From Pseudomonas fluorescens (GTDB taxonomy: Bacteria; Pseudomonadota; Gammaproteobacteria; Pseudomonadales; Pseudomonadaceae), in assembly GCF_001307155.1 (NCBI RefSeq), contig NZ_CP012830.1:4524501-4588500 (forward strand): a stretch of 64,000 bases of DNA, written 5' to 3'. The notes below the pieces were generated by a model. The model saw only the letters and a list, made by a program, of their open reading frames with translations, was not told the origin of the DNA and ran no database searches. The position numbers and the translations under genes are program-made. Positions 34,719 through 43,106 of this stretch are shown in pieces. Positions within the stretch are counted from its first letter, which is position 1; every line of letters begins with the position of its first letter.

Positions 34719-36272
34719 ATGTCAGTTTGTGCTCCGAACGCGGTCCTCTCGGTCAGCGGTATCGGCAAGACGTATGCGCAACCGGTATTGACCGGCATTG
34801 ACCTGACGCTGATGCGTGGTGAAGTGCTGGCGTTGACCGGCGAGAACGGTGCCGGCAAAAGCACGCTCTCGAAAATCATTGGCGGGCTGGTCACTCCGAC
34901 CACCGGTCAGATGCAATTCCAGGGGCGCGATTACCGTCCTGGCAGCCGGACCCAGGCCGAAGAACTGGGCATTCGCATGGTCATGCAAGAGCTCAATCTG
35001 CTGCCGACCTTGTCTGTCGCAGAGAACCTGTTTCTCGACAACCTGCCGAGCAATGGCGGCTGGATCAGTCGCAAGCAACTGCGCAAAGCGGCAATCGCCG
35101 CGATGGCTCAGGTCGGGCTCGATGCGATCGATCCGGACACGCTGGTCGGTGAGCTGGGGATCGGTCATCAGCAAATGGTCGAGATCGCACGCAACCTGAT
35201 CGGCGACTGCCATGTACTGATTCTCGATGAGCCGACAGCGATGTTGACGGCTCGCGAAGTCGAGATGCTCTTTGAGCAAATCACCCGCCTGCAAGCCCGC
35301 GGCGTGGCGATCATTTATATTTCCCATCGGCTGGAAGAACTGGCTCGGGTTGCTCAGCGCATCGCGGTGTTGCGTGACGGCAATCTGGTCTGCGTCGAGC
35401 CGATGGCCAACTACAACAGCGAGCAACTGGTCAATCTGATGGTCGGTCGCGAATTGGGCGAGCACATCGATCTGGGCCCGCGACACATCGGCGCGCCGGC
35501 CCTGACCGTCAAAGGGCTGAGTCGTTCGGACAAGGTTCGCGATGTGTCTTTCGAGGTGCGCAGCGGCGAGATTTTCGGAATCTCCGGTTTGATCGGGGCA
35601 GGGCGCACGGAGCTGCTGCGGCTGATCTTCGGTGCCGATGCGGCAGACAGTGGCACGGTCGCGCTGGGTTCGCCGGCGCAAGTGGTGAGCATTCGTTCGC
35701 CCGCCGATGCGGTCGGTCACGGCATTGCCCTGATTACCGAAGATCGCAAAGGCGAAGGCCTGCTACTGACTCAGTCGATCAGCGCCAACATCGCCCTGGG
35801 CAATATGCCGGTGATCTCCAGTGGTGGCATCGTCAATTCTGGTGACGAGATGGCGCTGGCGCAGCGTCAGATCGATGCCATGCGCATTCGCAGTTCCAGT
35901 CCTGCACAACTGGTTAGCGAGCTGTCGGGTGGCAATCAGCAGAAGGTGGTGATCGGCCGCTGGCTTGAGCGTGAGTGTTCGGTGCTGTTGTTCGATGAGC
36001 CGACTCGCGGCATCGATGTCGGTGCCAAATTTGATATTTACGCGTTGCTTGGCGAGTTGACGCGTCAGGGCAAGGCGCTGGTGGTGGTGTCCAGTGATCT
36101 GCGCGAGCTGATGTTGATCTGCGACCGTATTGGCGTGTTGTCGGCCGGACGCTTGATCGACACCTTCGAGCGCGACAGCTGGACTCAGGATGATTTGCTT
36201 GCCGCCGCTTTTGCCGGCTACCAAAAACGTGATGCGTTGCTCCATGAAGCGGCGCCTAGGGATCTCCCATGA
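34719..36272 (+). CDS. rbsA: ribose ABC transporter, ATPase
   Basis: This 517-residue twin ATPase of the carbohydrate-uptake-2 type has a Walker A at about residue 46 (GENGAGKST), Walker B VLILDEPTAML, and a second half with a degenerate Walker A (GLIGAGRTELLRLIF), LSGGNQQKVVIGRWL and LLFDEPTRGIDVG. A diverged second P-loop is normal for RbsA. Its stop overlaps the rbsC start by four bases. Confidence 0.95.
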   Translation: MSVCAPNAVLSVSGIGKTYAQPVLTGIDLTLMRGEVLALTGENGAGKSTLSKIIGGLVTPTTGQMQFQGRDYRPGSRTQAEELGIRMVMQELNLLPTLSVAENLFLDNLPSNGGWISRKQLRKAAIAAMAQVGLDAIDPDTLVGELGIGHQQMVEIARNLIGDCHVLILDEPTAMLTAREVEMLFEQITRLQARGVAIIYISHRLEELARVAQRIAVLRDGNLVCVEPMANYNSEQLVNLMVGRELGEHIDLGPRHIGAPALTVKGLSRSDKVRDVSFEVRSGEIFGISGLIGAGRTELLRLIFGADAADSGTVALGSPAQVVSIRSPADAVGHGIALITEDRKGEGLLLTQSISANIALGNMPVISSGGIVNSGDEMALAQRQIDAMRIRSSSPAQLVSELSGGNQQKVVIGRWLERECSVLLFDEPTRGIDVGAKFDIYALLGELTRQGKALVVVSSDLRELMLICDRIGVLSAGRLIDTFERDSWTQDDLLAAAFAGYQKRDALLHEAAPRDLP

Positions 36273-37246
36273 TAACTGCACTGTCTGCTGGCAAACGTAG
36301 TAGCAATTTTTACGGCCTCGGTACCTATCTGGGCCTGGCTGGTGCCTTGCTGGCGATGATTGCGTTGTTCTCGGTCTTGAGCAGCCATTTCCTCTCTTAT
36401 GACACCTTCAGCACGCTGGCCAATCAGATTCCGGACCTGATGGTGCTCGCAGTCGGCATGACGTTCGTGTTGATCATCGGCGGCATCGACCTCTCGGTGG
36501 GTTCGGTGCTGGCCTTGGCGGGCTCGACTGTCAGCGTGGCGATCCTCGGCTGGGGCTGGAGTGTCTTGCCGGCAGCGCTGCTGGGTATGGCCGCCGCCGC
36601 AGTGGCCGGGACCATCACCGGTTCGATCACCGTGGCCTGGCGCATTCCGTCGTTCATTGTTTCGCTGGGTGTGCTGGAGATGGCTCGCGGCGTTGCCTAT
36701 CAGATGACCGGCTCGCGCACGGCCTATATCGGTGATGCCTTTGCCTGGTTGTCCAATCCGATCACCTTTGGTATTTCACCGTCATTCATTATCGCGTTAC
36801 TGGTTATCTTCATCGCCCAGGCGGTGTTGACCCGTACCGTGTTCGGCCGCTACCTGATCGGAATCGGCACCAACGAGGAAGCTGTGCGTCTGGCGGGTAT
36901 CAACCCAAAACCGTACAAGATCCTGGTGTTCAGCCTGATGGGGTTGCTGGCGGGTATTGCCGCGCTGTTCCAGATTTCGCGTCTGGAAGCTGCGGACCCG
37001 AATGCCGGTTCCGGCCTGGAGCTACAAGTCATCGCTGCCGTGGTGATCGGTGGCACCAGCCTGATGGGCGGTCGCGGCTCGGTGATCAGCACCTTTTTCG
37101 GCGTCCTGATCATTTCTGTACTGGCTGCCGGACTGGCGCAAATCGGCGCGACCGAACCGACCAAGCGCATCATTACCGGCGCGGTGATCGTGGTCGCGGT
37201 GGTGCTGGACACCTACCGCAGCCAACGTGCAAGTCGACGGAGCTGA
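36269..37246 (+). CDS. rbsC: ribose ABC transporter, permease
   Basis: This 325-residue inner-membrane permease has eight to ten helices and the branched/ribose family motif GGIDLSVGSVLALAG, plus RYLIGIGTNEEAVRLAGI as the cytoplasmic loop that meets RbsA. It is coupled to rbsA by an ATGA overlap. Confidence 0.95.
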   Translation: MITALSAGKRSSNFYGLGTYLGLAGALLAMIALFSVLSSHFLSYDTFSTLANQIPDLMVLAVGMTFVLIIGGIDLSVGSVLALAGSTVSVAILGWGWSVLPAALLGMAAAAVAGTITGSITVAWRIPSFIVSLGVLEMARGVAYQMTGSRTAYIGDAFAWLSNPITFGISPSFIIALLVIFIAQAVLTRTVFGRYLIGIGTNEEAVRLAGINPKPYKILVFSLMGLLAGIAALFQISRLEAADPNAGSGLELQVIAAVVIGGTSLMGGRGSVISTFFGVLIISVLAAGLAQIGATEPTKRIITGAVIVVAVVLDTYRSQRASRRS

Positions 37247-37249
37247 ATC

Positions 37250-38269
37250 ATGGCGACTATCAAGGATGTAGCAGCGCTCGCGGGGATTTCCTACACCACG
37301 GTTTCCCATGTGGTGAACAAGACCCGGCCGGTCAGTGAAGAGGTTCGGCTCAAGGTCGAGGCCGCGATCAAAAGCCTGGATTACGTGCCCAGTGCCGTGG
37401 CGCGCTCGCTCAAAGCGAAAACCACCGCAACTATCGGTCTGCTGGTGCCCAACAGTCTCAACCCGTACTTCGCGGAATTGGCCCGTGGTATCGAGGATTA
37501 CTGCGAGCGTAACGGTTATTGCGTGATCCTCTGCAACTCCGATGACAACCCGGACAAGCAGCGCAGTTACCTGCGCGTGCTGCTGGAAAAACGCATCGAC
37601 GGGCTGATTGTCGCGTCCGCCGGCGGCGATAGCGGGTTGGCGCAAGGGCTGGCGGGCGTGCGCACGCCGATGGTGATCGTCGACCGTGGGTTAGAGGGGC
37701 TCGATGCGGACATGGTACGCATCGATCATGAATACGGTGCTTATCTTGCGACCCGGCATTTGCTCGAGCTGGGCCATCGCGACATCGCCACTATTGGAGG
37801 TCCGGCACATACCAGCGTGGCGCAGATGCGTCTGGCAGGTTACTGCCGGGCCTTGAAAGAGGCTGGCGTCGAAGTGCCGGGAGAATGGATGCTCGAAAGT
37901 GATTTCACCAGCATCGGCGGTTACAACGCGGCGACAATGTTGTTGGAAAAACACCCGCCCAGCGCAATTTTTGCCGGTAACGACATGATCGGTATCGGCG
38001 TACTGCGGGCCGCCGCCGAGCGCAATATCCGGGTGCCGAGCGAGCTTTCGGTCATCGGTTTCGACGATATTCAAATGAGCCGTTATGTCTATCCGGCGTT
38101 GACCACCGTCGGCCAGTCAATCCTGCAGCTTGGCGAAATGGCTGCGGAGGTACTGTTGCGACGGATCGCGACACCTGAACTGGCGACCGATCAGCGGATC
38201 GTGAGGCCCAGCATTGTCATGCGAGAGTCGACCGCGCCGCTGGCCGGCGTATTCGACCAATACCGCTGA
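37250..38269 (+). CDS. rbsR: LacI-family repressor of the ribose operon
   Basis: This 339-residue regulator has the N-terminal LacI helix-turn-helix (TIKDVAALAGISYTTVSHVVNKTRPVS, with the hinge ARSLKAK) and a periplasmic-binding-like sensor domain. It starts three bases after rbsC and lies inside the operon, so it controls its own expression through the palindrome at 33563. Ribose or ribose phosphate is the probable inducer; this is inferred from context. Confidence 0.92.
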   Translation: MATIKDVAALAGISYTTVSHVVNKTRPVSEEVRLKVEAAIKSLDYVPSAVARSLKAKTTATIGLLVPNSLNPYFAELARGIEDYCERNGYCVILCNSDDNPDKQRSYLRVLLEKRIDGLIVASAGGDSGLAQGLAGVRTPMVIVDRGLEGLDADMVRIDHEYGAYLATRHLLELGHRDIATIGGPAHTSVAQMRLAGYCRALKEAGVEVPGEWMLESDFTSIGGYNAATMLLEKHPPSAIFAGNDMIGIGVLRAAAERNIRVPSELSVIGFDDIQMSRYVYPALTTVGQSILQLGEMAAEVLLRRIATPELATDQRIVRPSIVMRESTAPLAGVFDQYR

Positions 38270-38292
38270 AGCGAATTGATGAGTAGGGATGT

Positions 38293-39210
38293 ATGCCAGC
38301 AAAAGTAGTGGTTGTAGGCAGTCTGAACATGGACCTGGTGACCCGCGCCCAGCGGTTGCCACATGCCGGAGAAACGCTGCATGGCGAGTCGTTTGCCACC
38401 GTGTCGGGCGGCAAGGGTGCTAACCAGGCGGTCGCGTCCGCCCGGCTGGGTGCGCAGGTGTCGATGATCGGCTGCGTGGGTGACGATGCTTATGGCGAGC
38501 AATTGCGCGCTGCGCTGCTGGCAGAACAGATCGATTGTCAGGCGCTGACATCGGTCGAGGGTTCCAGCGGCGTGGCGCTGATCGTGGTCGATGACAACAG
38601 CCAGAATGCGATTGTTATCGTTGCGGGTGCCAACGGTCAGCTGACCCCAGGCATGGTCGCGGGGTTCGATGCGGTGCTTGCAGCGGCCGACGTGATCATC
38701 TGTCAGCTTGAAGTGCCGATGCACACGGTTGGTTATGTCCTCAAACGCGGTCGTGAGCTGGGCAAGACGGTGATCCTCAACCCGGCGCCGGCAACGAGCC
38801 CATTGCCGGCCGACTGGTATTCGTCAATCGATTACCTGATCCCCAATGAAAGCGAAGCGTCGGCCCTGAGCGGTTTGCCGGTGGACTCTCTGGAGAGCGC
38901 CGAGCTGGCCGCGAGCCGATTGATCGCCGCCGGTGCCGGCAAGGTCATCATCACGTTGGGGCCCCAGGGTTCATTGTTTGCCAACGGGCAGAGCTGCGAA
39001 CATTTCCCGGCACCCAAGGTCAAGTCCGTCGACACCACCGCGGCCGGTGACACCTTTGTCGGCGGTTTTGCCGCGGCATTGGCTGCTGGCAAAAGCGAAG
39101 TCGAGGCCATTCGTTTTGGTCAGGTCGCGGCAGCCTTGTCGGTGACGCGGGCCGGCGCACAACCCTCGATTCCTTCCTTGTCAGACGTACAGGCCTTCAA
39201 AGCATCATGA
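38293..39210 (+). CDS. rbsK: ribokinase
   Basis: This 305-residue PfkB-family kinase phosphorylates ribose to ribose 5-phosphate. The N-terminal GSLNMDLV and FATVSGGKGANQAVASARLG and the C-terminal signature DTTAAGDTFVGGFA (catalytic Asp in GAGD-like AAGD) are intact. The stop overlaps the rbsD start by four bases. Confidence 0.95.
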   Translation: MPAKVVVVGSLNMDLVTRAQRLPHAGETLHGESFATVSGGKGANQAVASARLGAQVSMIGCVGDDAYGEQLRAALLAEQIDCQALTSVEGSSGVALIVVDDNSQNAIVIVAGANGQLTPGMVAGFDAVLAAADVIICQLEVPMHTVGYVLKRGRELGKTVILNPAPATSPLPADWYSSIDYLIPNESEASALSGLPVDSLESAELAASRLIAAGAGKVIITLGPQGSLFANGQSCEHFPAPKVKSVDTTAAGDTFVGGFAAALAAGKSEVEAIRFGQVAAALSVTRAGAQPSIPSLSDVQAFKAS

Positions 39211-39611
39211 AAAAAACACCCTTGCTCAATATCGCGTTGTCGCGGCTGATTGCCTCTCTGGGGCATGGCGACATGCTGGTGATTGGCGATGCCGGTCTGC
39301 CGGTGCCGCCCGGCGTTGAGTTGATCGACCTGGCGTTGACCCCGGGTATTCCGGACTTCGTCAGTACCTTGCGTGTCGTACTCAGTGAAATGCAGGTGGA
39401 AAGCCATGTGCTGGCCGAAGAAATCCTGCTCAAGCAGCCGCCGGCCCTGCAGGCGATCGACGAGCTGACGGCCAATGCCGCGATGGGTCAGCGGCGGTTG
39501 CTGAGTCATGAAGAATTTAAAGTACTTGGCCGACAGGCGCGGGCGATTGTTCGTACGGGTGAATGTCAGCCGTACTGCAACATCGTGCTGGTCGCAGGGG
39601 TGACTTTCTAG
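39207..39611 (+). CDS. rbsD: D-ribose pyranase
   Basis: This 134-residue RbsD interconverts the pyranose and furanose forms of ribose before the kinase. The family N-terminus (LNIALSRLIASLGHGDMLVIGDAGLPVP) with catalytic His is present, as is the C-terminal TGECQPYCNIVLVAGVTF. It overlaps rbsK (ATGA). Confidence 0.95.
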   Translation: MKKTPLLNIALSRLIASLGHGDMLVIGDAGLPVPPGVELIDLALTPGIPDFVSTLRVVLSEMQVESHVLAEEILLKQPPALQAIDELTANAAMGQRRLLSHEEFKVLGRQARAIVRTGECQPYCNIVLVAGVTF

Positions 39612-39656
39612 TCCGTCATATCCCGATTCGATTTATCCACGCACAAGGAGTGCGCT

Positions 39657-40685
39657 ATGTACCGCTATGCTCAACGCCTGCATCACCTGATCCGGAGTCT
39701 GCTGCTTTTGTCCTTGCTCACCGCTACAGGCGCCCACGCGGCGGAAAAGATAGATCTGATCATCGACACCGATCCAGGTGCCGACGACGTGGTGGCGTTG
39801 CTGTTTGCCCTGGCGTCGCCCGAAGAACTGAACATTCGCGCACTGACTACCGTTGCCGGTAACGTGCGCCTAGACAAGACCTCGCGTAATGCGCGGCTGG
39901 CCCGCGAGTGGGCAGGGCGCGAAGACGTGCCAGTGTATGCGGGTGCACCGAAACCACTGATGCGCACGCCAATCTATGCCGAGAACATTCATGGCAAGGA
40001 AGGCCTGTCGGGTGTCACGGTGCACGAGCCGAAGAAAGGTCTGGCCAAAGGCGATGCAGTCAGTTACCTGATTGACACGTTGCGCGCGGCCAAGCCTCAC
40101 AGCATCACTATCGCAATGCTCGGGCCGCAGACCAACCTGGCGTTGGCGCTGATTCAGGATCCGGAAATCACCCAAGGCATCAAGGAAGTGGTGATCATGG
40201 GCGGTGCGCACTTCAACGGCGGCAACATTACCCCGGTGGCCGAGTTCAATCTGTTCGCTGATCCGCATGCAGCTGAAGTGGTCCTCAAGAGCGGCGTCAA
40301 GCTGACCTATCTGCCGTTGGACGTCACTCACAAGATTCTGACCAGTGACGCTCGCCTTAAGCAGATTGCCGCGCTGAACAACAACGCCAGCAAACTGGTG
40401 GGCGATATTCTCAACGAATACGTCAAAGGCGACATGGAACACTACGGCATTCCTGGTGGCCCGGTGCATGACGCCACGGTGATCGCGTACCTGCTCAAGC
40501 CGGAACTGTTTACCGGTCGTGCGGTGAATGTGGTGGTCGACAGTCGCGAAGGGCCGACCTTTGGCCAGACCGTCGTTGACTGGTACGACGGCCTGAAAGC
40601 CCCGAAGAACGCGTTCTGGGTCGCAAACGGCGATGCTCAGGGCTTCTTTGACTTGCTGACGGCGCGTCTCGCCCGTCTCAAGTAA
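39657..40685 (+). CDS. periplasmic nucleoside hydrolase
   Basis: This 342-residue member of the inosine-uridine nucleoside N-ribohydrolase family has the calcium-binding DTDPGADDVVALLFAL motif, with FNLFADPHAAEVV and the C-terminal HDATVIAYLL. It has an N-terminal signal peptide (about 1-29, ending in GAHAA), so it should cut ribonucleosides outside the cytoplasm to base and ribose. The ribose is then taken up by RbsBAC and phosphorylated by RbsK. That fits its place at the end of the ribose operon, 45 bases after rbsD. Confidence 0.88.
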   Translation: MYRYAQRLHHLIRSLLLLSLLTATGAHAAEKIDLIIDTDPGADDVVALLFALASPEELNIRALTTVAGNVRLDKTSRNARLAREWAGREDVPVYAGAPKPLMRTPIYAENIHGKEGLSGVTVHEPKKGLAKGDAVSYLIDTLRAAKPHSITIAMLGPQTNLALALIQDPEITQGIKEVVIMGGAHFNGGNITPVAEFNLFADPHAAEVVLKSGVKLTYLPLDVTHKILTSDARLKQIAALNNNASKLVGDILNEYVKGDMEHYGIPGGPVHDATVIAYLLKPELFTGRAVNVVVDSREGPTFGQTVVDWYDGLKAPKNAFWVANGDAQGFFDLLTARLARLK

Positions 40686-40691
40686 GTCATG

Positions 40692-40719
40692 CCCCGCAGG
40701 TGCCAGCCTGCGGGGTTTT
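40692..40719 (+). terminator. terminator of the ribose operon
   Basis: CCCCGCAGG/CCTGCGGGG with a 7-base loop, then TTTTA. Confidence 0.88.
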
Positions 40720-40726
40720 ACTCCCT

Positions 40727-40930
40727 TTACGTGTGGGCGGCGCCCATGTCGTCGATGGGGTACTTCTCGAATACCTGTTCGATGAACTGTTGAGCAGCTT
40801 TCGTGCCCAGGTCCTTGACCAGCAGGTCTATGCCAATGATTGCCAGCTCTTCCGGGGTGCTGGGGCTGTAAGAGCTGTGGCCTTGGGGCCAGCTGACTTT
40901 GATGTCGGCGTCGATGGTCACGGTGGTCAT
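40727..40930 (-). CDS. hypothetical 67-residue protein
   Basis: A small soluble acidic protein (TIDADIKVSWPQGHSSYSPSTPEELAII...AAQQFIEQVFEKYPID). It converges on the ribose operon terminator. The start is ATG at 40930, with a weak GCGAGA upstream. No known family. Confidence 0.55.
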   Translation of the reverse strand: MTTVTIDADIKVSWPQGHSSYSPSTPEELAIIGIDLLVKDLGTKAAQQFIEQVFEKYPIDDMGAAHT

Positions 40931-41019
40931 GAGTGTCTCGCGAGGTCGGGAAGTCTGTCTGTTGAGTTAACCACCTTGCGCAGCTTTTGGCACTCCGACT
41001 TAGGCATGAACAGAGGGCT

Positions 41020-41364
41020 ATGCGACACTTGGGCTTTGTAGATTTCAAGGACAGTGCTGTGCAGATCGATTTGAATACCCCGGATGGCTTGACGCTAGAG
41101 GCAGTGCGCCAGCTGCTGGCGTCTGCCAGCGACGATACGCACACCCAGTTGCGGGTCACCAAGTCAGGAATTGCCTACATTTCGTCAGGTGTTGTCGGCG
41201 GAACGGATATCGACGGGCTGCTGTTTCGCCTTGAGACGTGGGCCAAGGGCTCCGGGTATGTAGGCATGGTTGCCGCCAGTGATGAGGTCTGGGTCATGCA
41301 GATATTCAACGCATTGAAGCAGAACTGGCCGAAGCCACCCTTTGATTACATCGATATCTACTGA
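41020..41364 (+). CDS. hypothetical 114-residue protein
   Basis: A soluble protein (FVDFKDSAVQIDLNTPDGLTLEAVRQLLASASDD...) with a mixed alpha/beta look and no signal peptide. The ATG at 41020 is chosen over a TTG at 40987; AGAGGG lies very close upstream. It resembles conserved pseudomonad proteins of unknown function. Confidence 0.6.
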   Translation: MRHLGFVDFKDSAVQIDLNTPDGLTLEAVRQLLASASDDTHTQLRVTKSGIAYISSGVVGGTDIDGLLFRLETWAKGSGYVGMVAASDEVWVMQIFNALKQNWPKPPFDYIDIY

Positions 41365-41527
41365 GTCTGCTCATATTCAGTCACGATTGCGCACTGAACA
41401 GCAGGTGATAGCTCAGGCAAACTTGCGTGTTTGACGGCTTTGAAGGCGGGGGATGGCACTGACCATGAAACCAAGCGCCCAAACGGCTGTCGCACGAATG
41501 CAGTTCAACTATTGAAAAGGAGGCGTC

Positions 41528-41842
41528 ATGCCTTGGAAGCTCGCGTCATTGGGTACTTTGCTGGCCGCCGTCATGTTGGCGGGTTGCAGCAGTACCTCCG
41601 AGTCGGCAAAAGACCCTGTGGTAGCCGGGGCCGGTAACGGTCGTTGTGAGGCAAAGGCTGCCGAATTCGTCATTGGCAAAAAGGCTTCGCCAGAGTTGCT
41701 GGAACAGGCCCGCACGCGTTCCGGGTCGCAGACTGCACGAGTCCTCAGGCCGAACGACATGATCACTCTGGAATACCGTTCGGATCGTTTGAATCTCAAC
41801 ACCGATGCCAACCTGGTCATTACCCGCGTCAACTGCGGCTGA
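41528..41842 (+). CDS. I78-type peptidase inhibitor lipoprotein
   Basis: This 104-residue protein has a lipoprotein signal (lipobox LAGC at about 17-20) and the I78 inhibitor core: CEAKAAEFVIGKKASPELLEQARTRSGSQTARVLRPNDMIT...YRSDRLNLNTDANLVITRVNCG, with a disulfide-ready Cys pair. I78 proteins inhibit serine peptidases, probably at the outer membrane here. AAAAGGAGG lies 6 bases before the ATG. Confidence 0.85.
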   Translation: MPWKLASLGTLLAAVMLAGCSSTSESAKDPVVAGAGNGRCEAKAAEFVIGKKASPELLEQARTRSGSQTARVLRPNDMITLEYRSDRLNLNTDANLVITRVNCG

Positions 41843-41868
41843 TTGCTTCAGGCTTTGGTTGCGCCCAT

Positions 41869-41900
41869 AAAAAACCCCGTCACATGGACGGGGTTTTTTT
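41869..41900. terminator. bidirectional terminator
   Basis: AAAAAACCCCGTC/GACGGGGTTTTTTT with loop ACATG, between the converging I78 and cold-shock genes. It has T-runs on both strands. Confidence 0.92.
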
Positions 41901-41914
41901 AGTGCGCCAAGAAA

Positions 41915-42127
41915 TTACTCTGGGCGAACTTGTGCAGCTTGCATACCCTTTTGGCCTTTCTCAGCCACGAAGGAAACGGTTTGGCCTTCTTTCAGGCTTT
42001 TGAAACCGTCGCTTTCGATAGCTTTGAAGTGTACGAACAGGTCGTCACCGCCACCTTGAGGAGTGATGAAGCCGAAGCCTTTTTCATCGTTGAACCATTT
42101 AACGGTGCCGGTTTGGCGATTAGACAT
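41915..42127 (-). CDS. cold-shock protein (CspA family)
   Basis: This 70-residue single cold-shock domain has both RNA-binding motifs, KGFGFI and DLFVHF. It starts at the ATG 42127, not at the longer frame. Csp proteins melt RNA structure. The 293 bases to the next gene include a long, partly T-rich upstream stretch, as usual for csp 5' leaders, but I cannot place the promoter. Confidence 0.93.
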   Translation of the reverse strand: MSNRQTGTVKWFNDEKGFGFITPQGGGDDLFVHFKAIESDGFKSLKEGQTVSFVAEKGQKGMQAAQVRPE

Positions 42128-42420
42128 GGTGTATCTCCAAGAAACATATATTTTCAGTAGTGCTGTGCTGCTCAGGCCAACTGGGCACACCGGAGTATCA
42201 TAGTCGAAATGTTCGATTTGGGAGCCCCCCGGACGTGCTGTTTGCCTTCGTATCGTCTGTTCTTTGTCACTGTATATGGCTGGAAGCCCCGGTTTAAAAG
42301 GCCTGCAGCCAAATACATGTCCTGCAAAAAAAGCTGTAAAAGCTGCGTAATTTGTCTGAAATAGCGGTTTTTTGGCTATTTTCTACTCGCCAGAGGCGTT
42401 GTTTTTAGCCTCGCAGCAGC

Positions 42421-42720
42421 TTATTTCTTGACCCGGCAATCCTGAATGGCGTCCAGCGCCTTGGTTCGCAGCTCTGCGCTCGGCTGTTTTGTCTTGCTCA
42501 TCAGCTCGCTGATTTCGGCCGTTGTAAACTTCTCGTTGAGCTTGTCCGCGCCACAAGCGCAATGCAATTCGGCGGACTTCTGGTCGACGCTCTGACTGGC
42601 GGCGGAAACGCAATCCTTCATATAGCTTTCGCGAACCCCGGCAGGCCAGGCAGCCTGCGCGCTCAGCGGGAGCAGCATGATCAGTGGGGAGGCAAGGGCG
42701 ATAAGGCGGATAAGACGCAT
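42421..42720 (-). CDS. hypothetical secreted Cys-containing protein
   Basis: This 99-residue protein has a signal peptide (MRLIRLIALASPLIMLLPLSAQA) and a 76-residue mature part with four cysteines (DCVSAA, HCACG, DCRVKK) that could form two disulfides in the periplasm. It is helical and Lys-rich at the end. I do not recognise the family. Confidence 0.65.
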   Translation of the reverse strand: MRLIRLIALASPLIMLLPLSAQAAWPAGVRESYMKDCVSAASQSVDQKSAELHCACGADKLNEKFTTAEISELMSKTKQPSAELRTKALDAIQDCRVKK

Positions 42721-42990
42721 AGCTGGAACTCCGTGAGGTCGATAATGTGTGGCGATTCTCAGGCTATTTGAGGTGGGCCGTACATCTCAAGTTCACTTTT
42801 TTAATGCAAATGCCCTGAATTCGGCGTTGGTCAAACAAGGTCGCGGCGACGACCGTTCATCTGTGCTAGGATCCAGCGCTTGGGTATTTTCAGGCTCTGG
42901 ACGATCTGTTCTCCGGTAGCGGCCAATACCCGAATAACCCTGATTTGATCTCCAGTCACTCTGGTTCGGTTCCCGGTTGGCCACAAGGCT

Positions 42991-43009
42991 CCTGCCGCTG
43001 TAAGGCAGG
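42991..43009 (+). promoter_or_regulatory. thrS leader hairpin 1, tRNA-Thr(UGU) anticodon-arm mimic
   Basis: CCTGCC pairs with GGCAGG around the seven-base loop GCTGTAA, which has UGU at loop positions 3-5, where an anticodon sits. tRNA-Thr with UGU has loop CUUGUAA. It lies 98-116 bases before the thrS ATG. In E. coli, ThrRS binds two such arms in its own mRNA leader to block translation. Confidence 0.6.
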
Positions 43010-43066
43010 CGTTCATTATTGAATGGCCTGGACTGAATCGCGTACTGGCTGCTCATCCCAACCCAC

Positions 43067-43087
43067 GTGACCTTTGGTAGGGGTCAC
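43067..43087 (+). promoter_or_regulatory. thrS leader hairpin 2, tRNA-Thr(GGU) anticodon-arm mimic
   Basis: GTGACCT pairs with GGGTCAC around the seven-base loop TTGGTAG. GGU stands at the anticodon position with U before and A after, as in tRNA-Thr(GGU), whose loop is TTGGTAA. The hairpin ends five bases before the thrS Shine-Dalgarno AGGAGAGGAGG, so ThrRS bound here would compete with the ribosome. Confidence 0.7.
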
Positions 43088-43106
43088 CACTAGGAGAGGA
43101 GGCGCC

